Made by a program: the position numbers and the translations under genes | Notes under the pieces: generated by a model | Told to the model about the DNA's origin: nothing | Databases searched by the model: none | The model's input: the letters and a program-made list of their open reading frames with translations, nothing else | NCBI GenBank assembly: GCA_026390345.1 | Contig: JAPLGD010000046.1 | Span: forward strand, 1 to 59,003 | From: Candidatus Bipolaricaulota bacterium | GTDB taxonomy: Bacteria; Bipolaricaulota; Bipolaricaulia; UBA7950; UBA9294 | Length of the DNA stretch: 59,003 bases | Direction: 5' to 3' | In this document: piece after piece, positions 26,689-35,001 of the stretch | Layout: each line of letters starts with the position of its first letter | Numbering within the stretch: position 1 is the first letter of the stretch

Positions 26689-27828
26689 ATGAATACGCTT
26701 GTGACCAACATCCGCCAGCTCGTCACTCCGACTGGAGCAGAGCCGGCCCACGGCGAGCGAATGGGAGCGCTGTCGGTGAGAGAGAGCCCGCACATCCTTC
26801 TTCACGGCGATCGTGTTGTCAGCGTGTCGGATGCCCGCCCGAGCGAGAAGACAGACGCCGTGATCGATGCCGCAGGTGGCATCGTACTCCCAGGACTCAT
26901 CGATCCGTTCTTGTGGGCCACCGACCCGACGAACCCTGACACCTCGAGCCCATCGCCCGCGACATCCTTCGATCGACGGGCCGCGTCTGCGTTTGCTCAG
27001 ATCCTCCGCCACGGCACGACCGCCGTTGAGGTTCGCACGCCGGCCGCTCCTGGTTGGCATCGCGTCGAAGAGATCCTCGCGTCCGCCGAGTTGGCCGCCC
27101 GCCAGTCGTGCGTTCGGATCCTCGCCTGCTTTCTGGGCGCTCCCCCCGTCGAGTCACCTCGTTCTTCCGATGACCGGATCTCGGCCCTGATCGGCGAGAC
27201 GATCCCGGGAATTCAACGCCATCGGCTGGCGTCGTGCTGCGCCGCCCTCTGCGGCGAAGGGGGCTACAACCGCAAGGAGGCGAGGGCGATCCTTCGGGCC
27301 GCGCACGGCGCCGGACTCGGGGTCAAGGTTCAGGCGTCCGGCGCCGGCGGAGACGCTGTTCTCCTCGCGTCCGAACTCGAGGCCACGACCCTAGACCACC
27401 TCATTCGGGCCAGCCGCGCCGAGCTCGAACGGCTACGGCAGGCCGACGTCATCCCCGTGCTTCTTCCCGGCGACCCGTTTCTCCCCGATCTCCCCTGGGC
27501 GGACGCGAGGGCAATGCTCGACGCCGGGCTGGCCGTCGCACTCGGAAGCGCCGCCGCCGCCACGGGGGCCGGAATCCTGTCAATGGCCACCGTCCTCTCT
27601 CTGGCGGTCCGCACGATGGGCCTCACTCTCGCCGAGGCGCTCACGGCGGTCACGCTGAACGCCGCGGCGGCTCTCGGCCGCGCCCACCAGCTGGGCACCA
27701 TCGAGCCTGGGAAGCAGGCAGACCTTCTCATCCTCGACCTCGACGACTACCGGCAGATCAGCGACTTCGTCGTCGGCCTTCCTGTCCGAGAAGTTGTCGT
27801 CGGAGGCAAAGTCGCATGCCGAACATGA
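26689..27828 (+). CDS. Imidazolonepropionase-like amidohydrolase homologue lacking metal ligands
   Basis: A 379-residue protein. Its C-terminal half follows HutI closely: KVQASGAGGDAVLLASELEATTLDHL, VIPVLLPGDPF, ARAMLDAGLAVAL, SLAVRTMGLTLAEALTAVTLNAAAALG and GTIEPGKQADLLILD. The metal site is lost. The HxH after PGLIDP is F-L-W (74-76), KVHADE is KVQASG (Gln215), and the ATD Asp is Gly286; only His237 remains. It is therefore probably not a hydrolase, and may be a scaffold or binding protein. The ATG lies 15 bases after the -10 box and has no ribosome site. The 3' end overlaps ispE by 13 bases. Confidence 0.75.
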   Translation: MNTLVTNIRQLVTPTGAEPAHGERMGALSVRESPHILLHGDRVVSVSDARPSEKTDAVIDAAGGIVLPGLIDPFLWATDPTNPDTSSPSPATSFDRRAASAFAQILRHGTTAVEVRTPAAPGWHRVEEILASAELAARQSCVRILACFLGAPPVESPRSSDDRISALIGETIPGIQRHRLASCCAALCGEGGYNRKEARAILRAAHGAGLGVKVQASGAGGDAVLLASELEATTLDHLIRASRAELERLRQADVIPVLLPGDPFLPDLPWADARAMLDAGLAVALGSAAAATGAGILSMATVLSLAVRTMGLTLAEALTAVTLNAAAALGRAHQLGTIEPGKQADLLILDLDDYRQISDFVVGLPVREVVVGGKVACRT

Positions 27829-28667
27829 CCGTCGACCTGCTGGCATACGCCAAACTCAACGTGTCTCTGCGCGTCCGTGGACAACGCCCCGACGGGTACC
27901 ACGAGATCGACTCGATCGTGCAGACCATCGACCTCGCGGATCATCTTCGCATTCACGTGACCGAAGGGGACGATCTACACGTCACGAACGATCTCCCAGG
28001 GCTCCAGGGGCCCGACCTCACCGAGCGAGCCGCGGCCGCCGTCCTCACCGCGAAGGGCACCCGCCGCGACGTCGCGATCGAGGTCAGGAAGGGCATCCCC
28101 GCCGGCGCCGGACTCGGTGGCGGATCCTCGGACGCCGCCGCGGTGCTCCGGTTTCTCGATCTCGCAGTCCCGCCCGCGCTGCCCAGCCATCGGCTTCACG
28201 ATGTCGCGGCCCAGGTTGGATCCGATGTTCCGCTGTTCCTGGTCGGAGGCTGCGTCCGCATCCAGGGTCGCGGCGAACGATTGGAGTCGTGCCCGGAGTT
28301 GCGGACGGAGACGTTCGCCGTCCTCGTCCCTCCTATCCATTCTTCAACGCCGGTCGTCTACGCCGCCTGGGACGCGCACCGCGCGCCCGCGGACGCTCCC
28401 TGCCTTCTCGGACAGAACGACCTCCTCGCTGCGGCGCTCGCGACGCACCCCGCCCTCCTCCCGTATGATCAGGCGGTTCGCAGCCTCGGGGGCCGCTACG
28501 CGGGGATGAGCGGAAGCGGAGCCGCATTCTACGCGGCGTTCGCCGATTCCTCGGAGGCCCGTCGAGCCACCGAGGATCTCGCGCGAGCGTTTCCGGAGGC
28601 GAGAGTGTTCCTTTGCAGGCCGACGTCCTATGCGAGCCGCCGGGTCGATGAGGGGAGGACGATGTGA
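27816..28667 (+). CDS. ispE: 4-diphosphocytidyl-2-C-methyl-D-erythritol kinase
   Basis: A 283-residue GHMP kinase of the MEP isoprenoid pathway. The N-terminal AYAKLNVSLRVRGQRPDGYHEI contains the catalytic Lys region. The ATP loop is IPAGAGLGGGSSDAAAVL and the catalytic Asp lies in GSDVPLFLVGG. The C-terminal GHMP motif is YAGMSGSGAAFYA. The ATG at 27816 follows GGAGG by 9 bases; a second in-frame ATG at 27825 is possible. It starts inside the upstream gene and ends in a GTGA overlap with cmk, so the row is translationally coupled. It indicates the non-mevalonate route. Confidence 0.95.
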   Translation: MPNMTVDLLAYAKLNVSLRVRGQRPDGYHEIDSIVQTIDLADHLRIHVTEGDDLHVTNDLPGLQGPDLTERAAAAVLTAKGTRRDVAIEVRKGIPAGAGLGGGSSDAAAVLRFLDLAVPPALPSHRLHDVAAQVGSDVPLFLVGGCVRIQGRGERLESCPELRTETFAVLVPPIHSSTPVVYAAWDAHRAPADAPCLLGQNDLLAAALATHPALLPYDQAVRSLGGRYAGMSGSGAAFYAAFADSSEARRATEDLARAFPEARVFLCRPTSYASRRVDEGRTM

Positions 28668-29278
28668 AGATCGCCATCGATGGCCCCGCCGCGTCGGGCA
28701 AGACGTCGCTCGGGCGCGCGCTCGCCGAGCGATTCGGGTGCCGGTTCATCGAGACCGGAAAGATGTACCGAGCCGTCGCCCTCGGCCTGGCGCGCGGCCT
28801 GTCCCTCGATCGAATCGTCATCGACGTCGCGGAGCCCGAGCGCTTCCTCCTGAACGGGGAAGACGTCACCGACCTCCTCCACACCCCCGAGCTGGATCAG
28901 GCATCTTCGGAAGCGGGGACACGCCCCGAGGTCCGCGCGCGTCTGGTCGCTCTCCAGCAGCGAATCGCCGCCGACATCGACGTCGTGATGGAGGGGCGCG
29001 ACATCGGGACGGTTGTTCTGCCCGACGCCGACGTTAAGATCTTCCTCCGGGCAAGCCCCGACGTTCGCGCCCGGCGCCGCGTCGATCAGCGCCCCGGCGC
29101 GGAGGTCGGTCGGACCCTTCGCGAGCTCCTCGTCCGCGACCGTAGGGATTCGACGCGCGCAATCGCACCCTTGAACCCCGCTTCTGATGCGACTATAATC
29201 GACACCGATCGAAAGACCCTCGCAGAGGTCATTTCCGAGGCAGTAGACCTGGTCAAGGAGCGGCTACTAGAACATTGA
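28664..29278 (+). CDS. cmk: Cytidylate kinase
   Basis: A 204-residue (d)CMP kinase, slightly shorter than the usual 220-230. It has the P-loop IDGPAASGKTSLG, the substrate region FIETGKMYRAVA, the MEGRDIGTVVLPDADVKIFLRAS core, and RRDSTRAIAPL with the catalytic Arg residues of the lid. The NMP-binding insert appears short. The GTG start at 28664 overlaps the ispE stop as GTGA, with AGGGGAGG upstream. The 3' end contains a consensus promoter for plsC-rpsA. cmk upstream of plsC and rpsA is a known bacterial neighbourhood. Confidence 0.94.
   Translation: MKIAIDGPAASGKTSLGRALAERFGCRFIETGKMYRAVALGLARGLSLDRIVIDVAEPERFLLNGEDVTDLLHTPELDQASSEAGTRPEVRARLVALQQRIAADIDVVMEGRDIGTVVLPDADVKIFLRASPDVRARRRVDQRPGAEVGRTLRELLVRDRRDSTRAIAPLNPASDATIIDTDRKTLAEVISEAVDLVKERLLEH
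29171..29199 (+). promoter_or_regulatory. Internal sigma70-type promoter inside cmk
   Basis: TTGAAC at 29171-29176, 17-base spacer and a perfect TATAAT at 29194-29199 lie within the cmk coding sequence. Transcription would start near 29206, about 70 bases before plsC. It could let plsC-rpsA-HU be expressed independently of the upstream kinase genes. Confidence 0.55.
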
Positions 29279-29910
29279 CACGGCGCCTACGTATCGTCGT
29301 CAAGAACGCCTTGTATGCGGGCACCGTGTGTCTCCTGCACCTCGTTCTCGGATTTCTCTTCCGACTTCGGGTCAAAGGGAGGGCGAACGTCAAGCGAGAT
29401 GACGGATACATCGCTGTCGCCCGGCATCGGAGCTACTGGGACATCCCGTTGCTCGTCGCCGCGATGGGGGTCCGCAATCGGATCCACTTCATCTCCCGCA
29501 AAGGACTGATGAAATCGAACCCTCTCATTCAACCGTTGATCCGCGCCTTCTCGACGATCATTGATCGCGAGAACTTCGGGAAGTCCGACTTCCGTCGGAT
29601 GCTCGAGGCGGTCAAGACCGAGCGGCTTGTGGCCATCTTCCCGGAGGGCACGACCCGCAAGCACGTCGACGCCAAAGCTGGTGCCGTCTACTTCGCGGCG
29701 CTCGCCGGGAAAGCGATCGTTCCGGTCAACATCCGCTCTCAGGGACCGTACCCGCCGAAGTATCCGTTCCGCTTCCCGCGGATCACGGTCTCGATCGGCG
29801 AGCCGGTGACCGTCGAGGCCCTCGAACGGGACGTGCGCGAAGATGGATGCAGATCCGAGAAGCTTCGCGCGATGAGCGATCGGCTCATGGAATGCGTGGA
29901 TCGGGCATGA
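29275..29910 (+). CDS. plsC: 1-acyl-sn-glycerol-3-phosphate acyltransferase
   Basis: A 211-residue membrane-associated acyltransferase that makes phosphatidic acid. The N-terminal hydrophobic segment is ALYAGTVCLLHLVLGFLF. The HX4D catalytic motif is ARHRSYWDIP, the glycerophosphate-binding motif FPEGTTRK, and the late VPVNIRSQG strand is present. The TTG start at 29275 overlaps the cmk stop as TTGA. It sits between cmk and rpsA. Confidence 0.9.
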   Translation: MTRRLRIVVKNALYAGTVCLLHLVLGFLFRLRVKGRANVKRDDGYIAVARHRSYWDIPLLVAAMGVRNRIHFISRKGLMKSNPLIQPLIRAFSTIIDRENFGKSDFRRMLEAVKTERLVAIFPEGTTRKHVDAKAGAVYFAALAGKAIVPVNIRSQGPYPPKYPFRFPRITVSIGEPVTVEALERDVREDGCRSEKLRAMSDRLMECVDRA

Positions 29911-29992
29911 TGCGTGTAAGATGCACTTCGAAGAAGCGGGCCGGGCGCCCCAGCGCGCGCCGGGAGGCGAAGTCCGGATCTGGCAGTGGAGC

Positions 29993-31795
29993 ATGGAACA
30001 GAAGATAAAGATGGAGGACGCTTTCTCTGAAAGCGACGTCAAAACGTACAGTCGCGGAGACACAATCTCCGGGACTGTCGTCCAGGTGAGCGACAGCGAG
30101 ATCCTCGTCGACATCGGATACAAGTCCGAAGGGATTCTTCCGGTGTCGGAGCTGTCCCCATTCCGCCCCGGCGGCAAGATCGAGCAGGGCGAGCACATCG
30201 AGGTGCTCGTGACCTACATCGATGAGGAGAAGGGGACGGTCTACGCGTCCGAGAAGCAGGCCGAGTACGAGAAGCGTATCGACGGCCTCGAGGCCGCGTA
30301 CCACGAAAGCACCGTTGTCGAAGGCGAAATCACAAGCGAAGTCAAGGGCGCAGGGTACCACGTCAATCTTGACGGAATCCGCGCCTTCCTACCCGGTTCG
30401 CACCTCGGCGGCGACCTGCCGAGCAGCATCGACGAACTGCGCGGCAAGAGGATCCAGTTCAAGATCCTCGAGCTGTCGCGGCGCGACAAGAACCTGGTGG
30501 TTTCCCACAAGGAGTTCATCAAGGAGCGCGAGCGATTGCGACGCAAGGCGCTCTTTGACTCGCTGACGCCCGACCAGGAGCTCGACGGCGTCGTCCGCAG
30601 CATCGTGGACTTCGGGCTCTTCGTCGACATCGGCGGCTTCGAGGGGCTCGTCCACCGATCCGAGATCGCGTGGAAGGATCTCCCGGTTCCGCCTGCCGAG
30701 TTCAAGATCGGCAGTCCGGTCAAGGTCAAGGTCATCGACTTCGACCGCGAGAAGGGGAAGGTGTCCCTCTCGATCAAGCGACTCCGCCCGAACCCGTGGG
30801 AGGGCATCTCCAAGCGCTACTCGGCCGGCACTCAGGTCGACGGGAAGGTCGTCAGCGTCACCGACTTCGGCGCGTTCGTTGAACTCGAACAGGATGTTGA
30901 AGGACTGGTCCACGTTTCCGAGCTCTCGTGGGGACATCCGGAGAACCCTAAGGATGTCGTCAGCGAAGGGGACGTCGTTCCGGTCGTCGTCCTGAGTTGC
31001 GACGAAGACGCGCACCGAATCAGCTTGTCGCTCCGCCGGACCCAGCGCGATCCGTGGGAGGACGCGGAGAGCAAGTACCCGCGGGGGCAAGTGGTCACAG
31101 GCGTCGTCACGAAGATCACCGACTTCGGCGCGTTCATCAAACTCGAAGAAGGGATCGAGGGACTCGTCCACGTGTCGGAGATCGACTGGGGCCATGTCAA
31201 TCACCCGCGAGACCTGCTCAAAGAGGGCGACTCGGTGGACGTCAAGGTGCTCGGCGTCGATCCACGGGAGCGCCGCATCTCGCTCAGCATCCGCGAGCTC
31301 AAGGACAACCCGTGGCGTCGCTTCGTTGATCAGTACGCGATTGACCAGATCGTCGAGGGCGAGATTACCGAGATCAAGGACTTCGGCGCGTTCATGAAGA
31401 TCACCGACGACGTCGATGGACTCATCCACGTCTCGGAGATCTCCAACGAGCGAATCGCGACACCCGCGGACGTTCTGGCCGTAGGCTCGAAGGTCCAGGC
31501 GAAGATCATCGGGATCAACGAGGAGAAGCACCAGGTTCGCTTGAGCATGCGGAACCTGTTCGGTCCCCCCGAGGTTCCGACGGCGGCCGCCGACGAGGGC
31601 GACCGCGATCGAGCAGGCAAGGGACGCCGCCGTCGTGGCGCGGCTCCCGGAGCTCCCACGGCCGGCAAAGAGCGAGGTCCGAAGGCGCGGGACCGCGGCG
31701 AGCGCGTCGACCGACGCTTCCTCGACGAAAGCGGGCACGAATCGCTCAGCATGCGCGATCTGCTCGGCAAAGCGGGCATGGACGACGAATCCTAA
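29993..31795 (+). CDS. rpsA: 30S ribosomal protein S1
   Basis: A 600-residue S1 protein with six S1/OB repeats: about 20-85, 100-170, 185-260, 270-350, 360-435 and 445-520. Repeats 3-6 are the most regular, with variants of DFGAFVELEQDVEGLVHVSELSW. A basic, Arg/Lys/Gly-rich tail (GKGRRRRGAAPG) ends in a short helix-like segment. S1 recruits mRNA to the 30S subunit. I chose the ATG at 29993 because S1 homology begins just after it; its ribosome site is weak, and an upstream in-frame ATG at 29921 has none either. HU follows after 39 bases. Confidence 0.95.
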   Translation: MEQKIKMEDAFSESDVKTYSRGDTISGTVVQVSDSEILVDIGYKSEGILPVSELSPFRPGGKIEQGEHIEVLVTYIDEEKGTVYASEKQAEYEKRIDGLEAAYHESTVVEGEITSEVKGAGYHVNLDGIRAFLPGSHLGGDLPSSIDELRGKRIQFKILELSRRDKNLVVSHKEFIKERERLRRKALFDSLTPDQELDGVVRSIVDFGLFVDIGGFEGLVHRSEIAWKDLPVPPAEFKIGSPVKVKVIDFDREKGKVSLSIKRLRPNPWEGISKRYSAGTQVDGKVVSVTDFGAFVELEQDVEGLVHVSELSWGHPENPKDVVSEGDVVPVVVLSCDEDAHRISLSLRRTQRDPWEDAESKYPRGQVVTGVVTKITDFGAFIKLEEGIEGLVHVSEIDWGHVNHPRDLLKEGDSVDVKVLGVDPRERRISLSIRELKDNPWRRFVDQYAIDQIVEGEITEIKDFGAFMKITDDVDGLIHVSEISNERIATPADVLAVGSKVQAKIIGINEEKHQVRLSMRNLFGPPEVPTAAADEGDRDRAGKGRRRRGAAPGAPTAGKERGPKARDRGERVDRRFLDESGHESLSMRDLLGKAGMDDES

Positions 31796-31834
31796 TCCAA
31801 GGTACCTGTGCAGAGTAAGCAAGGAGGATTGTAG

Positions 31835-32146
31835 ATGAACAAGGGCGAATTCATCGATCGGCTGGCCGACAAGTCGAACCTGACGAAGAAAGAGGCCAGG
31901 AAGCTCCTCGACGGAGTCCTCGATCTGATCCAGAGCACCCTCCTCGAGGGCGAGGAGGTCAAGCTCGTCGGGTTCGGGAAGTTCGCTGTCCGCGCTCGCA
32001 AGGCGAGCAGTCGCATCAATCCGCAAACCAAGCGCCCGATCCAGGTCGAGGCGAAGGTTGTTCCCCTGTTCAAGCCGGGGAAGGAACTGAAGCGGCGGAT
32101 CGAGAAGGCCCTCAAGGTCGCGCCGAAGGGTGTCGCGCGGAAGTAG
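31835..32146 (+). CDS. hup: DNA-binding protein HU
   Basis: A 103-residue HU/IHF-family nucleoid protein. The N-terminal helices are MNKGEFIDRLADKSNLTKKEARKLLDGVLDLI, followed by the VKLVGFGKFAVRAR strand, the DNA-arm INPQTKRPIQV and a Lys-rich C-terminal extension (KRRIEKALKVAPKGVARK). The start is the ATG at 31835 after AAGGAGGA. It lies between rpsA and a strong hairpin terminator, so it is probably the last gene of this transcript. Confidence 0.94.
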   Translation: MNKGEFIDRLADKSNLTKKEARKLLDGVLDLIQSTLLEGEEVKLVGFGKFAVRARKASSRINPQTKRPIQVEAKVVPLFKPGKELKRRIEKALKVAPKGVARK

Positions 32147-32188
32147 CGCGGCTCCTTCGACCTTCATCATAGCGAGATCAACCAACAG

Positions 32189-32220
32189 ACGGCCGGCGCT
32201 CGTCGCCGGCCGTGTTCTTT
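32189..32220 (+). terminator. Rho-independent terminator after HU
   Basis: A perfect 10-bp stem, ACGGCCGGCG paired with CGCCGGCCGT, surrounds a 5-base loop at 32189-32213, followed by the T-rich GTTCTTTCC. It lies between the convergent HU and gmk genes and may work in both directions, although the T-tract is better on the forward strand. Confidence 0.85.
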
Positions 32221-32238
32221 CCTCAACCCTGATGCAAC

Positions 32239-32862
32239 CTAGGCGTGTCCGACGACGCGGAGTCGTTCGGCCATGACAATCGCCCGCAGCTCGTCCACGG
32301 CCGTGGCCAGATCCCCGTTCAGGACCAAGTAGTCGAAGATCTCCAGGCTCTTCATCTCCCGCGCCGCCGCGCGCAACCGCTCCGCAATCTCGCCTTCCGA
32401 TTCCGACCCGCGCGCACGCAGCCGGTCGCCCAATTGACTGAGCGATGGCGGCGCGAAGAACACGAAGGAGAGGGTCACGCCCGGAACGCCAACCCGTCGG
32501 AGCGTGCAGGCTCCCTGCACGTCGACGTTCAGGACCACGTCCGCACCCCGCGCCGTCAGACGCTTCATCTCCGCCTTCGAGGTGCCGTACCGGTCTCCGA
32601 GGTACACAGCGTGTTCCACGAACGCCCCCGTCGCGACCATCTCCGCGAACTCCGTGTCGGACACAAAGTAGTAGTCGACGCCGTTTCGTTCTCCCGGCCG
32701 CGGGGCGCGCGTCGTATGGGACACGGAGTAGACGAGACCCGGCACCCTGGCAATCAACGCGCTGATCGCCGTGTTCTTGCCGGCACCCGACGGACCCGAC
32801 ACGACGAACGCAAGACCGCTGCCCGTTCCCCGCCGGAGAGCCGAAAGCTCGTCATTCGACAT
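32239..32862 (-). CDS. gmk: Guanylate kinase
   Basis: A 207-residue GMP kinase. The P-loop is VVSGPSGAGKNTA, the GMP-binding segment SVSHTTRAPRPGERNGVDYYFVS, then GAFVEHAVYLGDRYGTS, and Walker B VVLNVDVQGA. The P-loop has Asn in place of the usual Ser/Thr after Lys (GKN), as occurs in part of the family. The ATG at 32862 overlaps the yicC stop by 11 bases. gmk directly after yicC is a common bacterial pair. Confidence 0.95.
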   Translation of the reverse strand: MSNDELSALRRGTGSGLAFVVSGPSGAGKNTAISALIARVPGLVYSVSHTTRAPRPGERNGVDYYFVSDTEFAEMVATGAFVEHAVYLGDRYGTSKAEMKRLTARGADVVLNVDVQGACTLRRVGVPGVTLSFVFFAPPSLSQLGDRLRARGSESEGEIAERLRAAAREMKSLEIFDYLVLNGDLATAVDELRAIVMAERLRVVGHA

Positions 32863-33712
32863 TCTGAACCTGCTCCCGTATCTGTTCGACGCACATCTTC
32901 ATGTCCAAGACCGTGGCGATGATCTCGCTATCGCGCGCCTTCGAACCCAGGGTATTGATCTCGCGAAGGAACTCCTGACCAAGGAAGTCGAGCTCTTTGC
33001 CCACCGGCGATGTCCTGCGGAAGAGCTCCCGAGCCCGCGCGATGTGCCCCTTCAGCCGGACGAGCTCCTCCTGGATGTCGAAGCGGTCCGCGTAGAGCAC
33101 GACCTCCGCCTCCAGACGCTCCGGGTCGATCGTGACGTCTAGACCTTCGATCCGCTCGCGAAGCTTGCCCCGCAATCCGACAAGCACCGACGGAAGGCAC
33201 GCCTCAATCACCGCCGTGCCCGCCTCCAGGGCGTCGATGAGTCGCGTCAGCTCAACCCGCAACACCGAGCCTTCCCGCTCACGGGCCGAGACGAGGGCAG
33301 CGAGCGCCTCGTCGAGCGCGTGCTCCGCGGCGGGCCAAAGGGTCTCGTCGCTCTCCTCGCGGATCTGGAAACCGCCGGCACGGATGAGATCCGCGAGCGT
33401 AGGCGACGTTTCAAGTTCAAGGTCGCCGGAGAGCTCGCGCAGCGCCGCGTGGACGCGTCGAGCGAGCACACGATCGACAGCGGGAACCTCCCCAAGTTCC
33501 TCGTTCTCCGCGACGGCCAGCCATACTCCGACGTCGCCGCGAGCCAACGCCCCTCGGACCTTCTCTTCGATCTGGGCGTGAAGCCACGGGCGCTCCCCGA
33601 CCGACCGAATCCGTACGCTGAGGAACCGATGATTCACCGACCGAATCGTCGCCTCGACCCTCCACCCATCGAGCGACGCCGCGCCGGCCCCGAATCCGGT
33701 CATGCTTCGCAT
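32852..33712 (-). CDS. yicC: YicC-family endoribonuclease
   Basis: A 286-residue YicC/YloC protein. The N-terminal MRSMTGFGAGAASLDGWRVEATIRSVNHRFLSVRIR is the family hallmark. The C-terminal domain holds ELVRLKGHIARARELF and GKELDFLGQEFLREINTLGSKARD. YicC members have been described as endoribonucleases acting on small RNAs. The start is the ATG at 33712 with GGGAGGATT upstream; the frame is open to 33823 without support. It overlaps the upstream amrB by 13 bases and gmk downstream by 11. Confidence 0.93.
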   Translation of the reverse strand: MRSMTGFGAGAASLDGWRVEATIRSVNHRFLSVRIRSVGERPWLHAQIEEKVRGALARGDVGVWLAVAENEELGEVPAVDRVLARRVHAALRELSGDLELETSPTLADLIRAGGFQIREESDETLWPAAEHALDEALAALVSAREREGSVLRVELTRLIDALEAGTAVIEACLPSVLVGLRGKLRERIEGLDVTIDPERLEAEVVLYADRFDIQEELVRLKGHIARARELFRRTSPVGKELDFLGQEFLREINTLGSKARDSEIIATVLDMKMCVEQIREQVQNVE

Positions 33713-34557
33713 TGGCTCAATCCTCCCTGCGCTAGGGTAACCCCCGCGTATCCCACAACCGCCGCCCGATCCCCGGTCGAGTCGCCCGACGTTTCGTAGG
33801 CGACAAGCGCCGACTCTCTCCAACCCTTCCGACTCGCGAGTGCAAGCAGGGTCGTGATCGCACCCACGCCGCAGATCGAGAAGCCGTTCTCCGCGCAGAC
33901 TCGGTAGAACCGAGCCGCGTCGACAGCGAGGATCGGATCGAGCGCCACCCGGTCCCGCTCCCTAGCGACCGAATCCGCCTCGTAGTGGGTGAAGTCGCTC
34001 GACGCGACAACCCACGTCACGCGCCCTCGCGTTGCCTCGAGCAGCGTCGCACCCGCCGCAGCAAGCTCCTCGAGCGGCCCCGGCTGTACGCAAATCGGGA
34101 CGATCGGGACCGGGTCGTCCCACAACACCTGCAGGAACGGAAGCTGCACCTCAACCGAGTGCTCGCGGTGGAACGCCGGCTCGTAGATGCGCATTCCCGC
34201 GGCCGCGAGCGCACCGATCGCCTCCCGATCGAGCTGCACATCGCCGAGCGGCGTCCGCCAGGCTGCCGCGTCGGACAGCGAGAACGTCGGTCCGAGGCCC
34301 GTATGGCTCGCGCCGAGCAGGATCACGACCTCCGGGCGTCCGCACCCGGACGCCCGCCGGAACGTCGCCCCGGACACGCGACCCGAGTACAGGTACCCCG
34401 CGTGTGGCACGACGAGTCCCATCGAACCATGGGCCGCCTGAACGGCCGGTCCCTCGCCCAGGAGCCGACTCACGGTCGACCGCAGGACGTCCGGATCCCC
34501 CGGGTAGAACGTCCCGGCAACGACGGGCATTCGCACGTGGCCTTGCATTCTCGCCAT
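33700..34557 (-). CDS. amrB: MEMO-family protein (AmmeMemoRadiSam system protein B)
   Basis: A 285-residue MEMO1-like protein related to extradiol dioxygenases. Family motifs are MPVVAGTFYPGDP, VVPHAGYLYSGRVSG, LLGASHTGLGP, REHSVEVQLPFLQ and VVASSDFTHYE; these provide the His/Asp/Cys-type metal-site residues. In many prokaryotes it occurs with an AMMECR1 and a radical SAM protein, neither of which is in this window. Its biochemical role is not established. The start is ATG 34557 or 34548; neither has a strong ribosome site. It is the first gene of the amrB-yicC-gmk row. Confidence 0.88.
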   Translation of the reverse strand: MARMQGHVRMPVVAGTFYPGDPDVLRSTVSRLLGEGPAVQAAHGSMGLVVPHAGYLYSGRVSGATFRRASGCGRPEVVILLGASHTGLGPTFSLSDAAAWRTPLGDVQLDREAIGALAAAGMRIYEPAFHREHSVEVQLPFLQVLWDDPVPIVPICVQPGPLEELAAAGATLLEATRGRVTWVVASSDFTHYEADSVARERDRVALDPILAVDAARFYRVCAENGFSICGVGAITTLLALASRKGWRESALVAYETSGDSTGDRAAVVGYAGVTLAQGGLSQCEA

Positions 34558-34591
34558 TGTACCGAGAAGCCCCGGCCTGGGCCACGGGATC

Positions 34592-34620
34592 TTGACGCCC
34601 CATCCCGACTCCCGTACTAT
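34592..34620 (+). promoter_or_regulatory. Promoter of tRNA-Gln
   Basis: TTGACG at 34592-34597, 17-base spacer, TACTAT at 34615-34620. Transcription would begin near 34627, a few bases before the mature 5' end at 34632. Confidence 0.7.
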
Positions 34621-34631
34621 CTCGCCATCTT

Positions 34632-34705
34632 TGGGAGATCGTTTAATGGCAGGACGACAGGCTCTGGCCCTGTTAGTGGAGGTTCGAATCCCCCTCTCCC
34701 AACCA
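34632..34705 (+). tRNA. tRNA-Gln, anticodon CTG
   Basis: A 74-base cloverleaf with encoded CCA. Acceptor TGGGAGA/TCTCCCA (7 bp), D stem GTT/GAC, anticodon stem ACAGG/CCTGT around loop CTCTGGC giving anticodon CTG (reads CAG), 4-base variable loop, T stem GGAGG/CCCCC with one A-C mismatch, T loop TTCGAAT, discriminator A. The first pair is U1-A72, the bacterial-type tRNA-Gln identity pair, notable because the amidotransferase here is archaeal-type GatDE. It marks the border between the core region and the accessory region. Confidence 0.92.
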
Positions 34706-35001
34706 CCAGGCTGTAACGCTATTCCTGTCTTCGTTGCAGCGCCCATATCTCTGCTTGCCATATCCTAGCGCCTCGAAGCGAAGGACCTTCAAGAAGCCTT
34801 CCGACCTACTTCCGCGTCTTCTGCTATCCTCCCTTGGAATGCGATGACAGGTTGCCGTGGTGTCCGAATGGAAGCTGAAACGACAGTGCGGTCGGAGATT
34901 CCGGGCTTGGTGCGTCGGCAGGACAGGTACCGCGCCCGGCCTTCCACGGTGGACGTAAGCTGGACAGCTCTGAGACGTGCCGACCAAGTAGGTGGACGAG
35001 G

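Noticed and set aside
29921..29992. N-terminal extension of ribosomal protein S1 from an upstream ATG
   Set aside because: The extra residues resemble no S1 sequence and the upstream ATG has no ribosome site; S1 homology begins after the ATG at 29993.
34632..34705. tRNA-Gln as the integration site of the accessory region
   Set aside because: No copy of its 3' end was found further along; the flanking 26-bp repeats have a different sequence.
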